From Nocardioides sp. (GTDB taxonomy: Bacteria; Actinomycetota; Actinomycetes; Propionibacteriales; Nocardioidaceae), in assembly GCA_003519585.1 (NCBI GenBank), contig DOWL01000042.1:2045-17342 (forward strand): a stretch of DNA of 15,298 nt. The letters are read 5' to 3'. Below are positions 1 through 7,196 of this stretch, in pieces. The position numbers and the translations under genes were made by a program. The notes beneath the pieces are model-generated. The model did no database searches and was not told the DNA's origin. It saw nothing but the letters and a program-made list of their open reading frames with translations. Position 1 is the first letter of the stretch. Every line of letters begins with the position of its first letter.

Positions 1-599
1 AGCATGCCCTTGTAGGCGAGGGTGCGCGACGAGAGGGACGGGAAGTAGACGTCGGTCTCCTTCTCGGCGCGCCGGCGCAGGCAGAACGCGACCCGCTCGA
101 GGGCCATGCCGGTCAAGCGCTTGCCCGAGCCGGCCACGAACAGCTGGGCGAACTGCGGCATCACGCCGAGAGCGGTGGCGCCGAGGCAGTCGGGCTGGGT
201 GGGGACCGTCCGCCAGCCGAGGACGGTGAGGCCCTCCTCGGCCGCGATCTCCTCGATCTGGGTGCGGGTCTTGGCCACTGCTTCGTCGTCGCCGGGCAGG
301 AAGGCCGTGCCGACGGCGTACGCGCGCGGAGGCGGGAGCTCGAAACCGGCCTCGGCCGCGACGGCCCGCAGGAACGCATCGGGGATCTGCATCAGGATGC
401 CCGCACCGTCACCGGAGTTGGGCTCGGCCCCGGCTGCACCGCGGTGCTCGAGGTTGCGCAGCGCGGTCAGGGACTTGGCCACGATGTCGTGGCTGGCTAC
501 CCCGGTGAGCGTGGCCACGAAGGCGACGCCGCAGGCGTCGTGCTCGTGGCGCGGGTCGTAGAGCCCCTGGGGCGGCGGGAACGAGTGCTGGTAGGGCAC
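1..599 (-). CDS. gltB: Glutamate synthase large subunit, N-terminal part (partial)
   Basis: Only the first 199 codons are present; the gene runs off the left edge. The GTG start at 599 follows a GGGAG ribosome binding site (608-612) with 8 nt spacing. The protein begins MPYQHSFPPPQGLYDP and continues DACGVAFVATLTG. Cys23 is the expected N-terminal nucleophile of the class II glutamine amidotransferase domain after removal of a short propeptide. LRNLEHRGAAGAE and NSGDGAGILMQIPDAF are hallmark GltB segments. The family transfers the amide nitrogen of glutamine to 2-oxoglutarate, giving two glutamates, in the cytoplasm together with the small subunit GltD. The gene lies 108 bp downstream of lgt and appears to have its own promoter, so it may be expressed separately from the trp-lgt operon. 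The synthase and FMN/Fe-S domains and gltD lie outside the window. Identification is very secure. Confidence 0.96.
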   Translation of the reverse strand, partial: MPYQHSFPPPQGLYDPRHEHDACGVAFVATLTGVASHDIVAKSLTALRNLEHRGAAGAEPNSGDGAGILMQIPDAFLRAVAAEAGFELPPPRAYAVGTAFLPGDDEAVAKTRTQIEEIAAEEGLTVLGWRTVPTQPDCLGATALGVMPQFAQLFVAGSGKRLTGMALERVAFCLRRRAEKETDVYFPSLSSRTLAYKGM

Positions 600-607
600 A
601 GGTCCAT

Positions 608-612
608 CTCCC
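608..612 (-). promoter_or_regulatory. Ribosome binding site of gltB
   Basis: GGGAG on the minus strand lies 8 nt before the GTG at 599. It decides the start, because the nearby ATG at 606 is in another frame. Confidence 0.6.
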
Positions 613-624
613 GTCGTCGTCGTG

Positions 625-643
625 GGATCCCTGGACGGGATCC
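625..643 (-). promoter_or_regulatory. Perfect hairpin in the gltB leader
   Basis: The 7-bp arms GGATCCC and GGGATCC flank a 5-nt loop in the untranslated region, 12 nt before the gltB ribosome binding site. It could end transcripts from lgt or act in the gltB leader. No T-run follows, so a classical intrinsic terminator is not clearly supported. Confidence 0.4.
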
Positions 644-682
644 GCCTGGTGCAGCATGAAGCGGGTGCAGGGGACGACATTG

Positions 683-711
683 GCCCTAGCGAGAGCGGTT
701 CAGCCTATCAA
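683..711 (-). promoter_or_regulatory. Candidate promoter for gltB
   Basis: On the minus strand TTGATA (706-711, five of six matches to TTGACA) is followed by 17 nt and TAGGGC (683-688), a partial -10 match. Transcription would begin near 676 and give a leader of about 75 nt. The -35 box overlaps the lgt stop codon (708-710). Assigned by eye. Confidence 0.4.
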
Positions 712-1670
712 GCGTCGGGGGGTGGTCCCGACCGCGTTTCCGGGTCGTGGGCAGTCCCATCGGGGTCGGCCGGGTCCGGCGCGGTGGCACCGCCGGATGC
801 GTCCCCACCCGCAGGGGTGAGGACCGGCTGCGGGCCGTAGCCCTCGTCGTAGATCTCGACCTCCTGCCCCGGGCGGAGCTTGAGGCTGACGACGAAGTAG
901 ATCGCGGCGAGGACGAACAACACGAGGGAGGTCCAGACGTTGAACCTGAGCCCACCCACGTCGTCCAACTCCACGGTGTCGATCCGGAGCATCTCGATCC
1001 AGCCCCGGCCGAGCGTGTAGCCCATGACGTAGAGGGCGAGCATCCGTCCGTGGCCGAACTTGAACCGCCGATCCAGCGCGATGAGCACCCCGAAGACGGT
1101 GAGGTCCCAGAGACACTCGTAGAGGAACGTCGGATGGAAGGTGGCCTCACCCTCGTAGCCCGGCGGCCGATGCTCGGGGTCGATCTCGAGTGCCCAGGGC
1201 AGGTCGGTGGGCTTGCCGAACAGCTCCTGGTTGAACCAGTTGCCCCAGCGGCCGATCGCCTGGGCGACGAGCAACCCGGGCGCGAGGGCATCGGCCATCG
1301 GGGCGATCTTCATGTGTCTTCGCCGCGCGGCGATCATCGCGCCGACCGCGCCCAGGAAGATCGAGCCCCAGACGCCGAGGCCGCCGCGCCAGACGTAGAG
1401 GATCTGCCACGGGTCGCCGGCGGCGCCGAAGTAGCGCTCGTGGTCGGTGGCGACGTGGTAGAGCCGGCCGCCGATCAACCCGAACGGCACCGCCCAGACC
1501 GCGAGGTCCTGGACCTCCCCCGCCCGGCCGCCGCGCGCGATCCAGCGTCGTTCGCCGATCCAGATCGCGGCGACGATGCCCAGGATGATCGCCAGGGCAT
1601 AGCCCCGGATCGGGACCGGGCCGAGGTGCCAGACGCCGTTGGACGGGCTCGGGATCGACAGGGTGATCAT
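708..1670 (-). CDS. lgt: Prolipoprotein diacylglyceryl transferase
   Basis: The 320-residue membrane protein transfers diacylglycerol from phosphatidylglycerol to the lipobox cysteine of prelipoproteins. The Lgt signature GRWGNWFNQELFG is at 140-152. RGYALAIILG (22-31), GGRLYHV (67-73), WRGGLGVWG (94-102) and GRGWIEMLRID (221-231) match family blocks, and several hydrophobic segments fit the usual seven-helix protein. The segment corresponding to the E. coli region around His103 (GGLGVWG) lacks a histidine. About 55 residues at the C-terminus (from 266) form a hydrophilic Pro/Asp/Gly-rich tail beyond the catalytic core, as in many actinobacterial Lgt proteins. The ATG start overlaps the stop of the upstream SCO lipoprotein gene by 4 bp, so translation is probably coupled. 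It is the last gene of the trpCBA-sco-lgt run. Confidence 0.96.
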   Translation of the reverse strand: MITLSIPSPSNGVWHLGPVPIRGYALAIILGIVAAIWIGERRWIARGGRAGEVQDLAVWAVPFGLIGGRLYHVATDHERYFGAAGDPWQILYVWRGGLGVWGSIFLGAVGAMIAARRRHMKIAPMADALAPGLLVAQAIGRWGNWFNQELFGKPTDLPWALEIDPEHRPPGYEGEATFHPTFLYECLWDLTVFGVLIALDRRFKFGHGRMLALYVMGYTLGRGWIEMLRIDTVELDDVGGLRFNVWTSLVLFVLAAIYFVVSLKLRPGQEVEIYDEGYGPQPVLTPAGGDASGGATAPDPADPDGTAHDPETRSGPPPDA

Positions 1671-2269
1671 GAACTTCCCAGCAGGGTGTGGATGTCCTCG
1701 GCGAACTGCGCCGACGAGGTGGTGGCGCTCCAGTAGATCGGGGCCTGGTCGTCGACGTCGATCCCCGTCACCTGCGTGGTGTGGGCATCGACGTCGTAGC
1801 CGCCGGTCGGCAGCTCCTCGCCCATCCCGACCGCGATCGACTTGCCGACCGCCGCGATCTCGTCGATCGGACCGGTGACGCCGATGAATGTCGGATCGAG
1901 GTGATCGAGATAGGTGCGCAGCACCTCGGGCGTGTCGCGCTCGGGGTCGGTGGTCACGAAGACCACGTCGACGTCGTCGCGATCCGCGTCGTCGAGCCGG
2001 GTCATCGCCGAAGCGAGGTTCTTCATCACGGTCGGGCAGATGTCGGGGCAGTTGGTGTAGCCGAAGAAGACCAGCGTCAGTCGCTTGTCGGTGTCGTCGA
2101 CCAGGGAGTACGGCGCCCCGTCGACGTCGGCCAGCGCGTCGGGCGCGACGTCGAACGGCGGGTCGACGACCGTGCCGTGCAGCTCGCCCGGCGGGGTGTC
2201 GTCGCCGCCACAGCCGGCCATCGCGACGAGGAGGACGGCGGCGACGAGTGCGGACGCCGCTCTACGCAC
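1667..2269 (-). CDS. SCO1/SenC family copper-binding lipoprotein
   Basis: This 200-residue protein has a hydrophobic signal segment ending in a lipobox (MAGC, Cys20), so it is predicted to be anchored outside the membrane. The thioredoxin-like SCO domain spans about 30-195. The copper ligands are visible as CPDIC (Cys74, Cys78) and His163 in DAHTTQ. FFGYTNCPDICPT and VFVTTDPERDTPEVLRTYL are typical of the family. SCO proteins deliver copper or redox equivalents to the CuA site of cytochrome c oxidase. No oxidase gene is in the window, so the client is inferred. The GTG start overlaps the trpA stop by 8 bp and the stop overlaps the lgt start by 4 bp. The product is therefore a predicted substrate of the enzyme encoded next to it. 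Confidence 0.92.
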   Translation of the reverse strand: MRRAASALVAAVLLVAMAGCGGDDTPPGELHGTVVDPPFDVAPDALADVDGAPYSLVDDTDKRLTLVFFGYTNCPDICPTVMKNLASAMTRLDDADRDDVDVVFVTTDPERDTPEVLRTYLDHLDPTFIGVTGPIDEIAAVGKSIAVGMGEELPTGGYDVDAHTTQVTGIDVDDQAPIYWSATTSSAQFAEDIHTLLGSS

Positions 2270-3068
2270 GCCGTACCCCAGCGGCGAGGTCCTCGGCCAG
2301 CGCGCCCAGGGCGCGGAGCCCCGCGGCGCGGTCGTCGGCGTGGTCGAGCAGGACCCGGACGAACGCCGAGCCGACGATCACGCCGTCGGCGTACGCCGCG
2401 ATCTCCGCGGCCTGGTCGCCGTTGCTGACGCCGAGGCCGACTCCGACCGGGAGGTCGGTGGCCGCCTTGGTGCGGGCGACCAGCGGTGCGGCCAGGTCGC
2501 TGGTGGTGGTCCGCGCACCGGTGACGCCCATCACGGCGGTGGCGTAGACGAAACCCCGGCACGCGGCCACGGTCATCGCGATCCGCTCGTCGGTCGAGGA
2601 AGGCGCCACGAGGTAGACCTTGTCGAGGCCGCGGGCGTCAGCGGCGGTAGGCCAGAGCGGATCGGCATCGGGCGTGAGGTCGGGCGTGATCAGCCCAGCG
2701 CCCCCCGCAGCCGCGAGGTCGCGCGCGAAGCGGTCGACGCCGTACCGCTCGACGGGGTTCCAGTAGGTCATGACGACGGTCGGAGTGCCGGTCGCGGCAA
2801 CCGCCTCGACGGTGCGCAGGACATCGGTCGTGCGCACGCCACGCTCGAGCGCCTGCTGGGCCGCCGCCTGGATGGTCGGACCGTCCATGACCGGGTCGCT
2901 GTAGGGGAACCCGATCTCGATGACGTCGCAGCCCGAGTCGACCAGGACCTTGATCGCGTCGATGCCGCCCGGGACATCGGGGAAGCCGGCCGGGAGGTAG
3001 CCGACCAGCGCGGCGCGGTGCTCCGCCCGGGCCCGCGCGAATGCGGCGGCGGTAGTGGCGGTGGTCAT
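2262..3068 (-). CDS. trpA: Tryptophan synthase alpha chain
   Basis: The 268-residue TIM-barrel enzyme cleaves indole-3-glycerol phosphate to indole and glyceraldehyde 3-phosphate, and passes indole to TrpB. The catalytic pair is Glu51 and Asp62 in [14 protein letters not shown], with the same 11-residue spacing as Glu49/Asp60 of the Salmonella enzyme. YLPAGFP near the N-terminus, the [10 protein letters not shown] block and GVGLGVSN in the phosphate-binding region support the call. The ATG at 3068 overlaps the trpB stop as ATGA and gives the usual N-terminus ([10 protein letters not shown]). A GTG at 3083 would add five residues but is less likely. The trpA stop overlaps the next gene (SCO) by 8 bp, so all genes here are translationally linked. 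Confidence 0.96.
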   Translation of the reverse strand: MTTATTAAAFARARAEHRAALVGYLPAGFPDVPGGIDAIKVLVDSGCDVIEIGFPYSDPVMDGPTIQAAAQQALERGVRTTDVLRTVEAVAATGTPTVVMTYWNPVERYGVDRFARDLAAAGGAGLITPDLTPDADPLWPTAADARGLDKVYLVAPSSTDERIAMTVAACRGFVYATAVMGVTGARTTTSDLAAPLVARTKAATDLPVGVGLGVSNGDQAAEIAAYADGVIVGSAFVRVLLDHADDRAAGLRALGALAEDLAAGVRRA

Positions 3069-4261
3069 GCGAGTCCGAACCACTCCCGTGCGGTCTCCAT
3101 GTCCTTGTCGCCACGACCGGAGAGGTTGACCAGCACCAGCCCGTCGGGCCCGAGCTCGCGCGCGACGTCGAAGGCTCCCGCCAGGGCGTGCGCGGACTCG
3201 ATGGCGGCGATGATCCCCTCGGTGCGAGCCAGCAGGGCGAGGGCGTCCATCGCCTGCGCGTCGGTGATCGGGAGGTAGTCGGCCCGGCCGCTCTTGGCGA
3301 GGTGGGCGTGCTGGGGGCCGACGCCCGGGTAGTCGAGCCCGGCGGAGATCGAGTGGGACTCGATCGTCTGGCCGTCCTCGTCCTGTAGCACGAAGGTCCG
3401 GGCCCCGTGCAGCACCCCGGCGTCGCCGGCGTGGATGGTGGCGGCGTGCCGGCCGGTGTCGACGCCGTCGCCGCCGGGCTCGAAGCCGTAGATGCGCACG
3501 TCGCGATCGCCCAGGAAGGCGGTGAACAGGCCGATCGCGTTGGAGCCGCCGCCCACGCAGGCCGCGATCGCATCAGGCAATCGGCCGGTCAGCGCCAGGC
3601 ACTGCTCGCGGGCCTCGTCACCGATGCCGCGGGTGAAGTCGCGGACCATGCTCGGGAACGGGTGTGGTCCGGCGGCCGTGCCGAAGAGGTAGGCGGTGTG
3701 GTCGACGGTGCTGACCCAGTCGCGCAGCGCCTCGTTGATGGCGTCCTTGAGCGTCGCGCTGCCCGAGTCGACTGGCACGACGGTCGCGCCGAGCAGCTCC
3801 ATCCGGGCCACGTTGAGCGCCTGCCGCCGGGTGTCGACCGAGCCCATGTAGACGGTGCAGTCGAGGCCGAAGTACGCCGCCGCGGTGGCGCTCGCGACGC
3901 CGTGCTGCCCGGCGCCGGTCTCGGCGATGACCCGCTTCTTGCCCATCCGCCGGGTGAGCAGCGCCTGCCCCAGGACGTTGCGGATCTTGTGCGCGCCGGT
4001 GTGGTTGAGATCCTCGCGCTTGAGCAGGATCCGCGCCCCACCGATCTTCTCGGTCAGCCGGGTGGCGTCGTAGAGCAGGCTCGGCGTGCCGGCGTACTCG
4101 CGCAGGATGGTCTCGAAGTCGGCGAGGAAGACCGGATCGACCATCGCCTGCTGCCAGGCGACGGTGAGCTCGTCGAGGGCCGCGATCAGCGCCTCTGGCA
4201 TGAACCGGCCACCGAAGTCGCCGAACCAGCCGCGCTCGTCGGCGTCGAAGGGGGCGGTCAC
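3065..4261 (-). CDS. trpB: Tryptophan synthase beta chain
   Basis: The 398-residue PLP enzyme condenses indole with serine to make tryptophan, in an alpha2-beta2 complex with TrpA. Lys92 in HTGAHKIRN is the PLP Schiff-base lysine, and Glu114 in ETGAGQHG is the catalytic acid (Salmonella Lys87 and Glu109, same spacing). The glycine-rich phosphate loop GGGSNAIG is at 237-244. Length and motifs match the TrpB1 type, not the longer TrpB2 type. The GTG start shares a 4-bp GTGA overlap with the trpC stop, and the stop shares ATGA with trpA, matching the equal production needed for the complex. No disruption is seen. Confidence 0.97.
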   Translation of the reverse strand: MTAPFDADERGWFGDFGGRFMPEALIAALDELTVAWQQAMVDPVFLADFETILREYAGTPSLLYDATRLTEKIGGARILLKREDLNHTGAHKIRNVLGQALLTRRMGKKRVIAETGAGQHGVASATAAAYFGLDCTVYMGSVDTRRQALNVARMELLGATVVPVDSGSATLKDAINEALRDWVSTVDHTAYLFGTAAGPHPFPSMVRDFTRGIGDEAREQCLALTGRLPDAIAACVGGGSNAIGLFTAFLGDRDVRIYGFEPGGDGVDTGRHAATIHAGDAGVLHGARTFVLQDEDGQTIESHSISAGLDYPGVGPQHAHLAKSGRADYLPITDAQAMDALALLARTEGIIAAIESAHALAGAFDVARELGPDGLVLVNLSGRGDKDMETAREWFGLA

Positions 4262-5040
4262 GCGGTGATCCCGGTCATCGCCCGCACTGCGCCCTGGGGG
4301 TCGCCGTCCTTGACCAGCGCCTCGCCGACCAGGACCGCGCGGGCTCCCTCGGCGATGTGCCGGGTGACGTCGGCCGGGCCGAAGATCCCGGACTCGGCGA
4401 CCTTCACCCGATCGTCCGGGATGTGGCGCGCGAGCCGCCCGAACGTCGCCGGGTCGATCTCGAGGGTCTTGAGGTTGCGGGCGTTGACCCCCACCAGTTC
4501 GGCACCGAGGTCGACCGCGCGGGCGGTCTCGGCCTCGTCGTGCACCTCGACCAGGGGTGTCAGGCCGAGCTCGCGGGCCAGGTCGTACAGCCGGCGGAGG
4601 GCGTCGTCGTCGAGGGCGGCCACGATCAGCAGGACCAGGTCGGCGCCGGCGGCGCGAGCCTCGAGCACCTGGTAGGGCTCGACGACGAAGTCCTTGCGGA
4701 GGATCGGCGTGTCGACCGCCGCGCGCACCGCCCGCAGGTCGGCGAGGCTGCCGCCGAACCGCCGCTGCTCGGTGAGCACGCTGATCGCGGCGGCCCCGCC
4801 CGCGGCGTAGAGCCGCGCGAGGGCGGCCGGGTCGGCGATCTCGGCGAGGTCACCCTTGCTGGGGCTGCGTCGCTTCACCTCGGCGATCACGCTCGACCCC
4901 GCGGAGCGCAGGGCCGGCATGGGATCGCGGGGCGGATCGACGTCGGCGAGCGCCGCGCGCAGGTCTGCTTCGCTGGTCGCGGACTGCCGCTGCGCGAGGT
5001 CGGTCCGGACGCCCGCGACGATGTCGTCGAGCACAGACAT
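4258..5040 (-). CDS. trpC: Indole-3-glycerol phosphate synthase
   Basis: The 260-residue cytoplasmic enzyme converts CdRP, made from phosphoribosylanthranilate, to indole-3-glycerol phosphate. The residues known from the Sulfolobus enzyme are present with matching spacing: Glu54 and Lys56 ([12 protein letters not shown]), Lys116 (LRKDF), Glu165 (LVEVH), Asn186 (GVNARNL), Glu216 and Ser217 (VAESGI). The ATG at 5040 is preceded by purine-rich GAGGGGGACGGAAGGG and gives the normal N-terminus [12 protein letters not shown]. The open frame extends upstream to 5214, but that part has no family similarity. It is the first gene of the trpCBA-sco-lgt run. No trpE, trpD or trpF is in the window, so other steps must be encoded elsewhere. 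No convincing promoter or attenuator was seen in the 125 bp upstream. Confidence 0.96.
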   Translation of the reverse strand: MSVLDDIVAGVRTDLAQRQSATSEADLRAALADVDPPRDPMPALRSAGSSVIAEVKRRSPSKGDLAEIADPAALARLYAAGGAAAISVLTEQRRFGGSLADLRAVRAAVDTPILRKDFVVEPYQVLEARAAGADLVLLIVAALDDDALRRLYDLARELGLTPLVEVHDEAETARAVDLGAELVGVNARNLKTLEIDPATFGRLARHIPDDRVKVAESGIFGPADVTRHIAEGARAVLVGEALVKDGDPQGAVRAMTGITA

Positions 5041-5116
5041 CCCTTCCGTCCCCCTCAGCATCGCCGGTCGTGTCGGGCCAAGTCTGTCATTGGGCGGCGA
5101 ATCGGCCGGTCGGAGG

Positions 5117-5122
5117 TAGGGT
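5117..5122 (+). promoter_or_regulatory. Possible -10 box for the DUF4190 gene
   Basis: TAGGGT fits the actinobacterial TANNNT pattern and lies 43 nt before the GTG start. No acceptable -35 box stands at 16-19 nt. This is weak evidence. The rest of the 125-bp gap to trpC shows no recognisable element except the palindrome at 5146-5157. Confidence 0.25.
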
Positions 5123-5145
5123 CCCCGAGACGACCCCGGACCCGA

Positions 5146-5157
5146 CTCCTCGAGGAG
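5146..5157 (+). promoter_or_regulatory. Palindrome covering the ribosome binding site of the DUF4190 gene
   Basis: CTCCTCGAGGAG is a perfect 12-bp palindrome whose right half is the ribosome binding site (GAGGAG, 8 nt before the GTG at 5166). As RNA it could form a 4-bp stem with a TCGA loop that partly hides the site. The short stem means the effect may be small. Confidence 0.4.
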
Positions 5158-5165
5158 CCTCGCTC

Positions 5166-5474
5166 GTGAGCTACGACAACCCGCCCCCGCCCCCGCCGCC
5201 GCAGTACGGCGCACCGATGCCCGGTGCCCCCGGCGCCAACCACCCGCGGGCGACGCTGATCCTGGTGCTGGGCATCCTCAGCATCCCGTGCTGTGGCCTG
5301 TTCACCGGCATCCCGGCGATCATTCTCGGCAACACCGCCAAGAAGGAGATCGCCGCGTCAGGCGGGACCATCGGCGGCTCGGGAGCCGTCAACGCCGGCT
5401 ACATCTGCGGCATCATCGGCACCGTGCTGTCGGTGCTCGGCCTCATCATCAACATCGCCATCCGGGTCAGCTGA
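5166..5474 (+). CDS. Small DUF4190-type membrane protein
   Basis: This 102-residue protein begins at a GTG 8 nt after a good GAGGAG ribosome binding site. Residues 6-12 are seven consecutive prolines within a Pro/Gly/Ala-rich cytosolic head. Two hydrophobic segments (about 30-56 and 78-98) enclose a short loop ([12 protein letters not shown]). This layout, with the [20 protein letters not shown] block, matches DUF4190 proteins of actinobacteria. Their function is unknown, and some act near membrane or division proteins, but nothing here points to a role. It is the only plus-strand gene in the left two-thirds of the window, divergent from trpC and convergent with the DUF2752 gene, so it interrupts the his-trp gene order. 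Confidence 0.85.
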   Translation: MSYDNPPPPPPPQYGAPMPGAPGANHPRATLILVLGILSIPCCGLFTGIPAIILGNTAKKEIAASGGTIGGSGAVNAGYICGIIGTVLSVLGLIINIAIRVS

Positions 5475-5502
5475 GCCTTGCTGATCTGGCCAGCACCGGG
5501 CT
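5474..5502. terminator. Possible bidirectional terminator between convergent genes
   Basis: The stems AGCC/GGCT and TGCTG/CAGCA, with a small internal bulge, form a hairpin in the 33-bp gap between the DUF4190 and DUF2752 stop codons. No T-run follows on either strand. Its position fits a shared terminator, but the structure is imperfect. Confidence 0.35.
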
Positions 5503-5507
5503 TGGGG

Positions 5508-5891
5508 TCAGGGCGCCAGCCAGGCCCCAGCCCCGGTGTTGCGGGCCACGGCGAAGAGGAACATCACCGTCACCAGCGCCACCACCAGGGGGCGCAACCG
5601 ACCCCACGGCACGACGCGGGTGTGTCCGCGCCACCGGTCGAACGCCCACAGCGCGAGCAGGGCGGAGACGACCGGGATCATCAACGTCACCAGGACGTTG
5701 CTCGAGAGGGCCGCACCCACGTCGCCGTTGGTCAGGTCGTTGACGGCCCGCAGGCCGCCGCACCCGGGGCAATAGATCCCCAGCGCCGCACTCGGGCAGA
5801 AACCCCACGAACCGCTCTGGTGCGGGTCGCGAAAGTGCAGGGCCAGTGTCGTGAGCGCGAGGGTGCCGATCGTCGCCGCGGGCGCCAGCAT
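5508..5891 (-). CDS. DUF2752 family membrane protein
   Basis: The protein of at least 127 residues carries the DUF2752 core: DPHQSGSWGFCP (Cys32), then CPGCGGLRAVNDL (Cys41, Cys44) and two hydrophobic segments (about 65-84 and 100-117), plus one at the N-terminus. The cysteines could bind a metal, but the function is unknown. The call uses the only canonical start, ATG at 5891, which has no good ribosome binding site. The frame stays open upstream and looks coding (SAPLAAVVAPPEAPATRGRR) up to a CTG at 5954 that overlaps the upstream stop as CTGA. The true start may therefore be CTG with coupling, giving 148 residues. It follows the HGxxPAAW gene and is the last gene of the hisI block. Confidence 0.85.
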   Translation of the reverse strand: MLAPAATIGTLALTTLALHFRDPHQSGSWGFCPSAALGIYCPGCGGLRAVNDLTNGDVGAALSSNVLVTLMIPVVSALLALWAFDRWRGHTRVVPWGRLRPLVVALVTVMFLFAVARNTGAGAWLAP

Positions 5892-5950
5892 CCGTCGCCC
5901 GCGGGTGGCGGGCGCCTCGGGAGGCGCGACGACGGCAGCCAGCGGAGCGC

Positions 5951-6145
5951 TCAGTGGTCGCCCAACCCCATCCGGTCCATGACCACGAACACCACGGCGG
6001 CGGCAACCACGATCCCCACGCCGACCCAGAAGACGGTCATCTGAGCCGGGTCGAACATCAGCCCGATCCCTCCGACGGTGAAGCCGAGGAGGCCCACGAC
6101 GACGGCGGTCCAAGCGGCCGGGGTGTTCCCGTGGTGCGCTGACAT
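5951..6145 (-). CDS. HGxxPAAW family small membrane protein
   Basis: This 64-residue protein contains HGNTPAAW at residues 5-12, the motif that names this actinobacterial family, followed by two hydrophobic helices (about 13-30 and 37-55) and a short basic/acidic tail. The function is unknown; the family is regularly found beside trp genes. The ATG at 6145 is chosen because it places the motif at the N-terminus. The frame continues upstream to 6307, but that part is not family-like. No ribosome binding site precedes the ATG. A TAGACT box seven bases upstream suggests a leaderless transcript. The gene starts 49 bp after the Trp-associated membrane protein gene. Confidence 0.85.
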   Translation of the reverse strand: MSAHHGNTPAAWTAVVVGLLGFTVGGIGLMFDPAQMTVFWVGVGIVVAAAVVFVVMDRMGLGDH

Positions 6146-6152
6146 GTGCCGA

Positions 6153-6158
6153 AGTCTA
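6153..6158 (-). promoter_or_regulatory. -10 box for a probable leaderless transcript
   Basis: TAGACT on the minus strand matches TANNNT. It is separated by seven bases (TCGGCAC) from the A of the ATG at 6145, so transcription would start at the start codon. No clear -35 box was found, which is common for such actinobacterial promoters. Confidence 0.4.
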
Positions 6159-6194
6159 GTGACCCCGAGCTCGATCCGGGTCAGTAGGCCGTCG

Positions 6195-6797
6195 TCATGC
6201 CGTTGGGTCGCGCCCCTCGTCCATCGCCTTCCAGAGGTCGAGGTTGTCCCGGTCGGCGGGCTCGGCGTCCGCGGGACCCGGTGAGACCCCTCCCGCGCCG
6301 GCGGCACCGGCCGGGGCGTCGTACCGACGGCCCATCTCGGGCCAGGTGGGCACCAGGCGTACGGCGAGCGCGGTCGTCACCACCATGAGCACGCCCGCCA
6401 GGGCGGCCACCCACGGCCAGGCCGTGCGACTCACGTCGGGGTCGGAGACGCCGAGGTCGCGGTAGGCGTCGCGCACCGCATCGGGGGCGCTGCCGAACCC
6501 GACCACCACGACGACGACGAACCCGACGGCGGCCAGCAGCGCGAGCCCGGCCACGATCCGGCGGACCACGCCCCGGGTGACCAGCAGCACGCCCCAGCAG
6601 GCCAGGACGACCAGCGCGAGCGCGGTGGCGGCCGGCACCCGACCAGCCTCCTGGGTGGAGGTCAGCTCGCCCAGCCCACCCGGAGCACTCCCCTGCGCCC
6701 AGGGTTGGTGCCCGGCCACCGCGGCGAGCGCCGCGGCAGCCAGCCCCGCACCGACCACCGCCCCGAAGCGGCGGCGGTCCGTGGGCCGGTCAGTCAT
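6195..6797 (-). CDS. Trp biosynthesis-associated membrane protein (TIGR02234 type)
   Basis: The 200-residue protein has four hydrophobic segments (about 11-30, 54-74, 80-100 and 126-148). It has a QPW element after the first helix, [12 protein letters not shown] before the second, and the conserved C-terminal end [13 protein letters not shown]. These match the actinobacterial family named for its place next to trpE and trpC. The biochemical role is unknown; membrane transport or anchoring is only a guess. The ATG at 6797 overlaps the hisI stop by 8 bp, so it is coupled to hisI. In related genomes, as I recall, trpE lies between hisI and this gene; here there is no room for it. The frame extends upstream of the ATG but that part is out of family. 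Confidence 0.88.
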   Translation of the reverse strand: MTDRPTDRRRFGAVVGAGLAAAALAAVAGHQPWAQGSAPGGLGELTSTQEAGRVPAATALALVVLACWGVLLVTRGVVRRIVAGLALLAAVGFVVVVVVGFGSAPDAVRDAYRDLGVSDPDVSRTAWPWVAALAGVLMVVTTALAVRLVPTWPEMGRRYDAPAGAAGAGGVSPGPADAEPADRDNLDLWKAMDEGRDPTA

Positions 6798-7137
6798 CGG
6801 CCGCGAGCAGCACGTCGGCGTCGAAGCAGGTGTGCTCGCCGGTGTGACAGGCCGGGCCCTCCTGGTCGACCCGCACCAGCAGCGTGTCTCCATCACAGTC
6901 GAGCCGGACCTCGCGAACCCACTGCCGGTGCCCGGAGGTCTCGCCCTTGACCCAGTACTCCTGCCGGCTGCGGCTCCAGTACGTCGCGCGGCCGGTCGTC
7001 AGGGTGCGGGCGAGCGCCTCTTCGTCCATCCAGCCCAGCATCAGCACCTCGCCGGTGCCGTGCTGCTGCACGACCGCCGGCACCAGACCGTCGGCGTTGC
7101 GCTTGAGCCGGGCGGCTACGTCGGGATCGAGACTCAC
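6790..7137 (-). CDS. hisI: Phosphoribosyl-AMP cyclohydrolase
   Basis: The 115-residue enzyme opens the adenine ring of phosphoribosyl-AMP in histidine synthesis. Family blocks are [11 protein letters not shown] (32-42), [23 protein letters not shown] (split across 48-70), and [26 protein letters not shown] (80-105). They hold the metal ligands Asp80, Asp82, Asp84 and the zinc cysteines Cys81, Cys97 and Cys104. It is a stand-alone HisI without a fused HisE domain, as is usual in actinobacteria. The GTG at 7137 gives the normal N-terminus ([18 protein letters not shown]); an upstream start at 7200 would add 21 unrelated residues. The gene lies 59 bp after the ABC exporter stop. A GACAAT box six bases before the GTG hints at a separate, possibly leaderless, transcript. 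Confidence 0.95.
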   Translation of the reverse strand: MSLDPDVAARLKRNADGLVPAVVQQHGTGEVLMLGWMDEEALARTLTTGRATYWSRSRQEYWVKGETSGHRQWVREVRLDCDGDTLLVRVDQEGPACHTGEHTCFDADVLLAADD

Positions 7138-7196
7138 CCTGCCATTGTCCCCGGTGAAGTCCGGCTCCCCACTGCGGAGGTCTCGACACGCAAGGA

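Noticed and set aside
747..1736. Long plus-strand open frame of 329 codons over lgt
   Set aside because: It is antisense to a certain lgt gene, has a composition of Arg/Asp/Glu typical of high-GC shadow frames, and shows no recognisable domain.
3069..3083. GTG start five codons upstream for trpA
   Set aside because: The ATG at 3068 forms the standard ATGA coupling with the trpB stop, and the added residues are not conserved.
5041..5165. Trp attenuator, T-box or leader peptide upstream of trpC
   Set aside because: No run of Trp codons, no T-box consensus and no terminator/antiterminator pair was seen on the minus strand.
5041..5214. N-terminal extension of trpC
   Set aside because: Residues before the ATG at 5040 are not family-like and would run under the divergent DUF4190 gene. 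A good ribosome binding site supports 5040.
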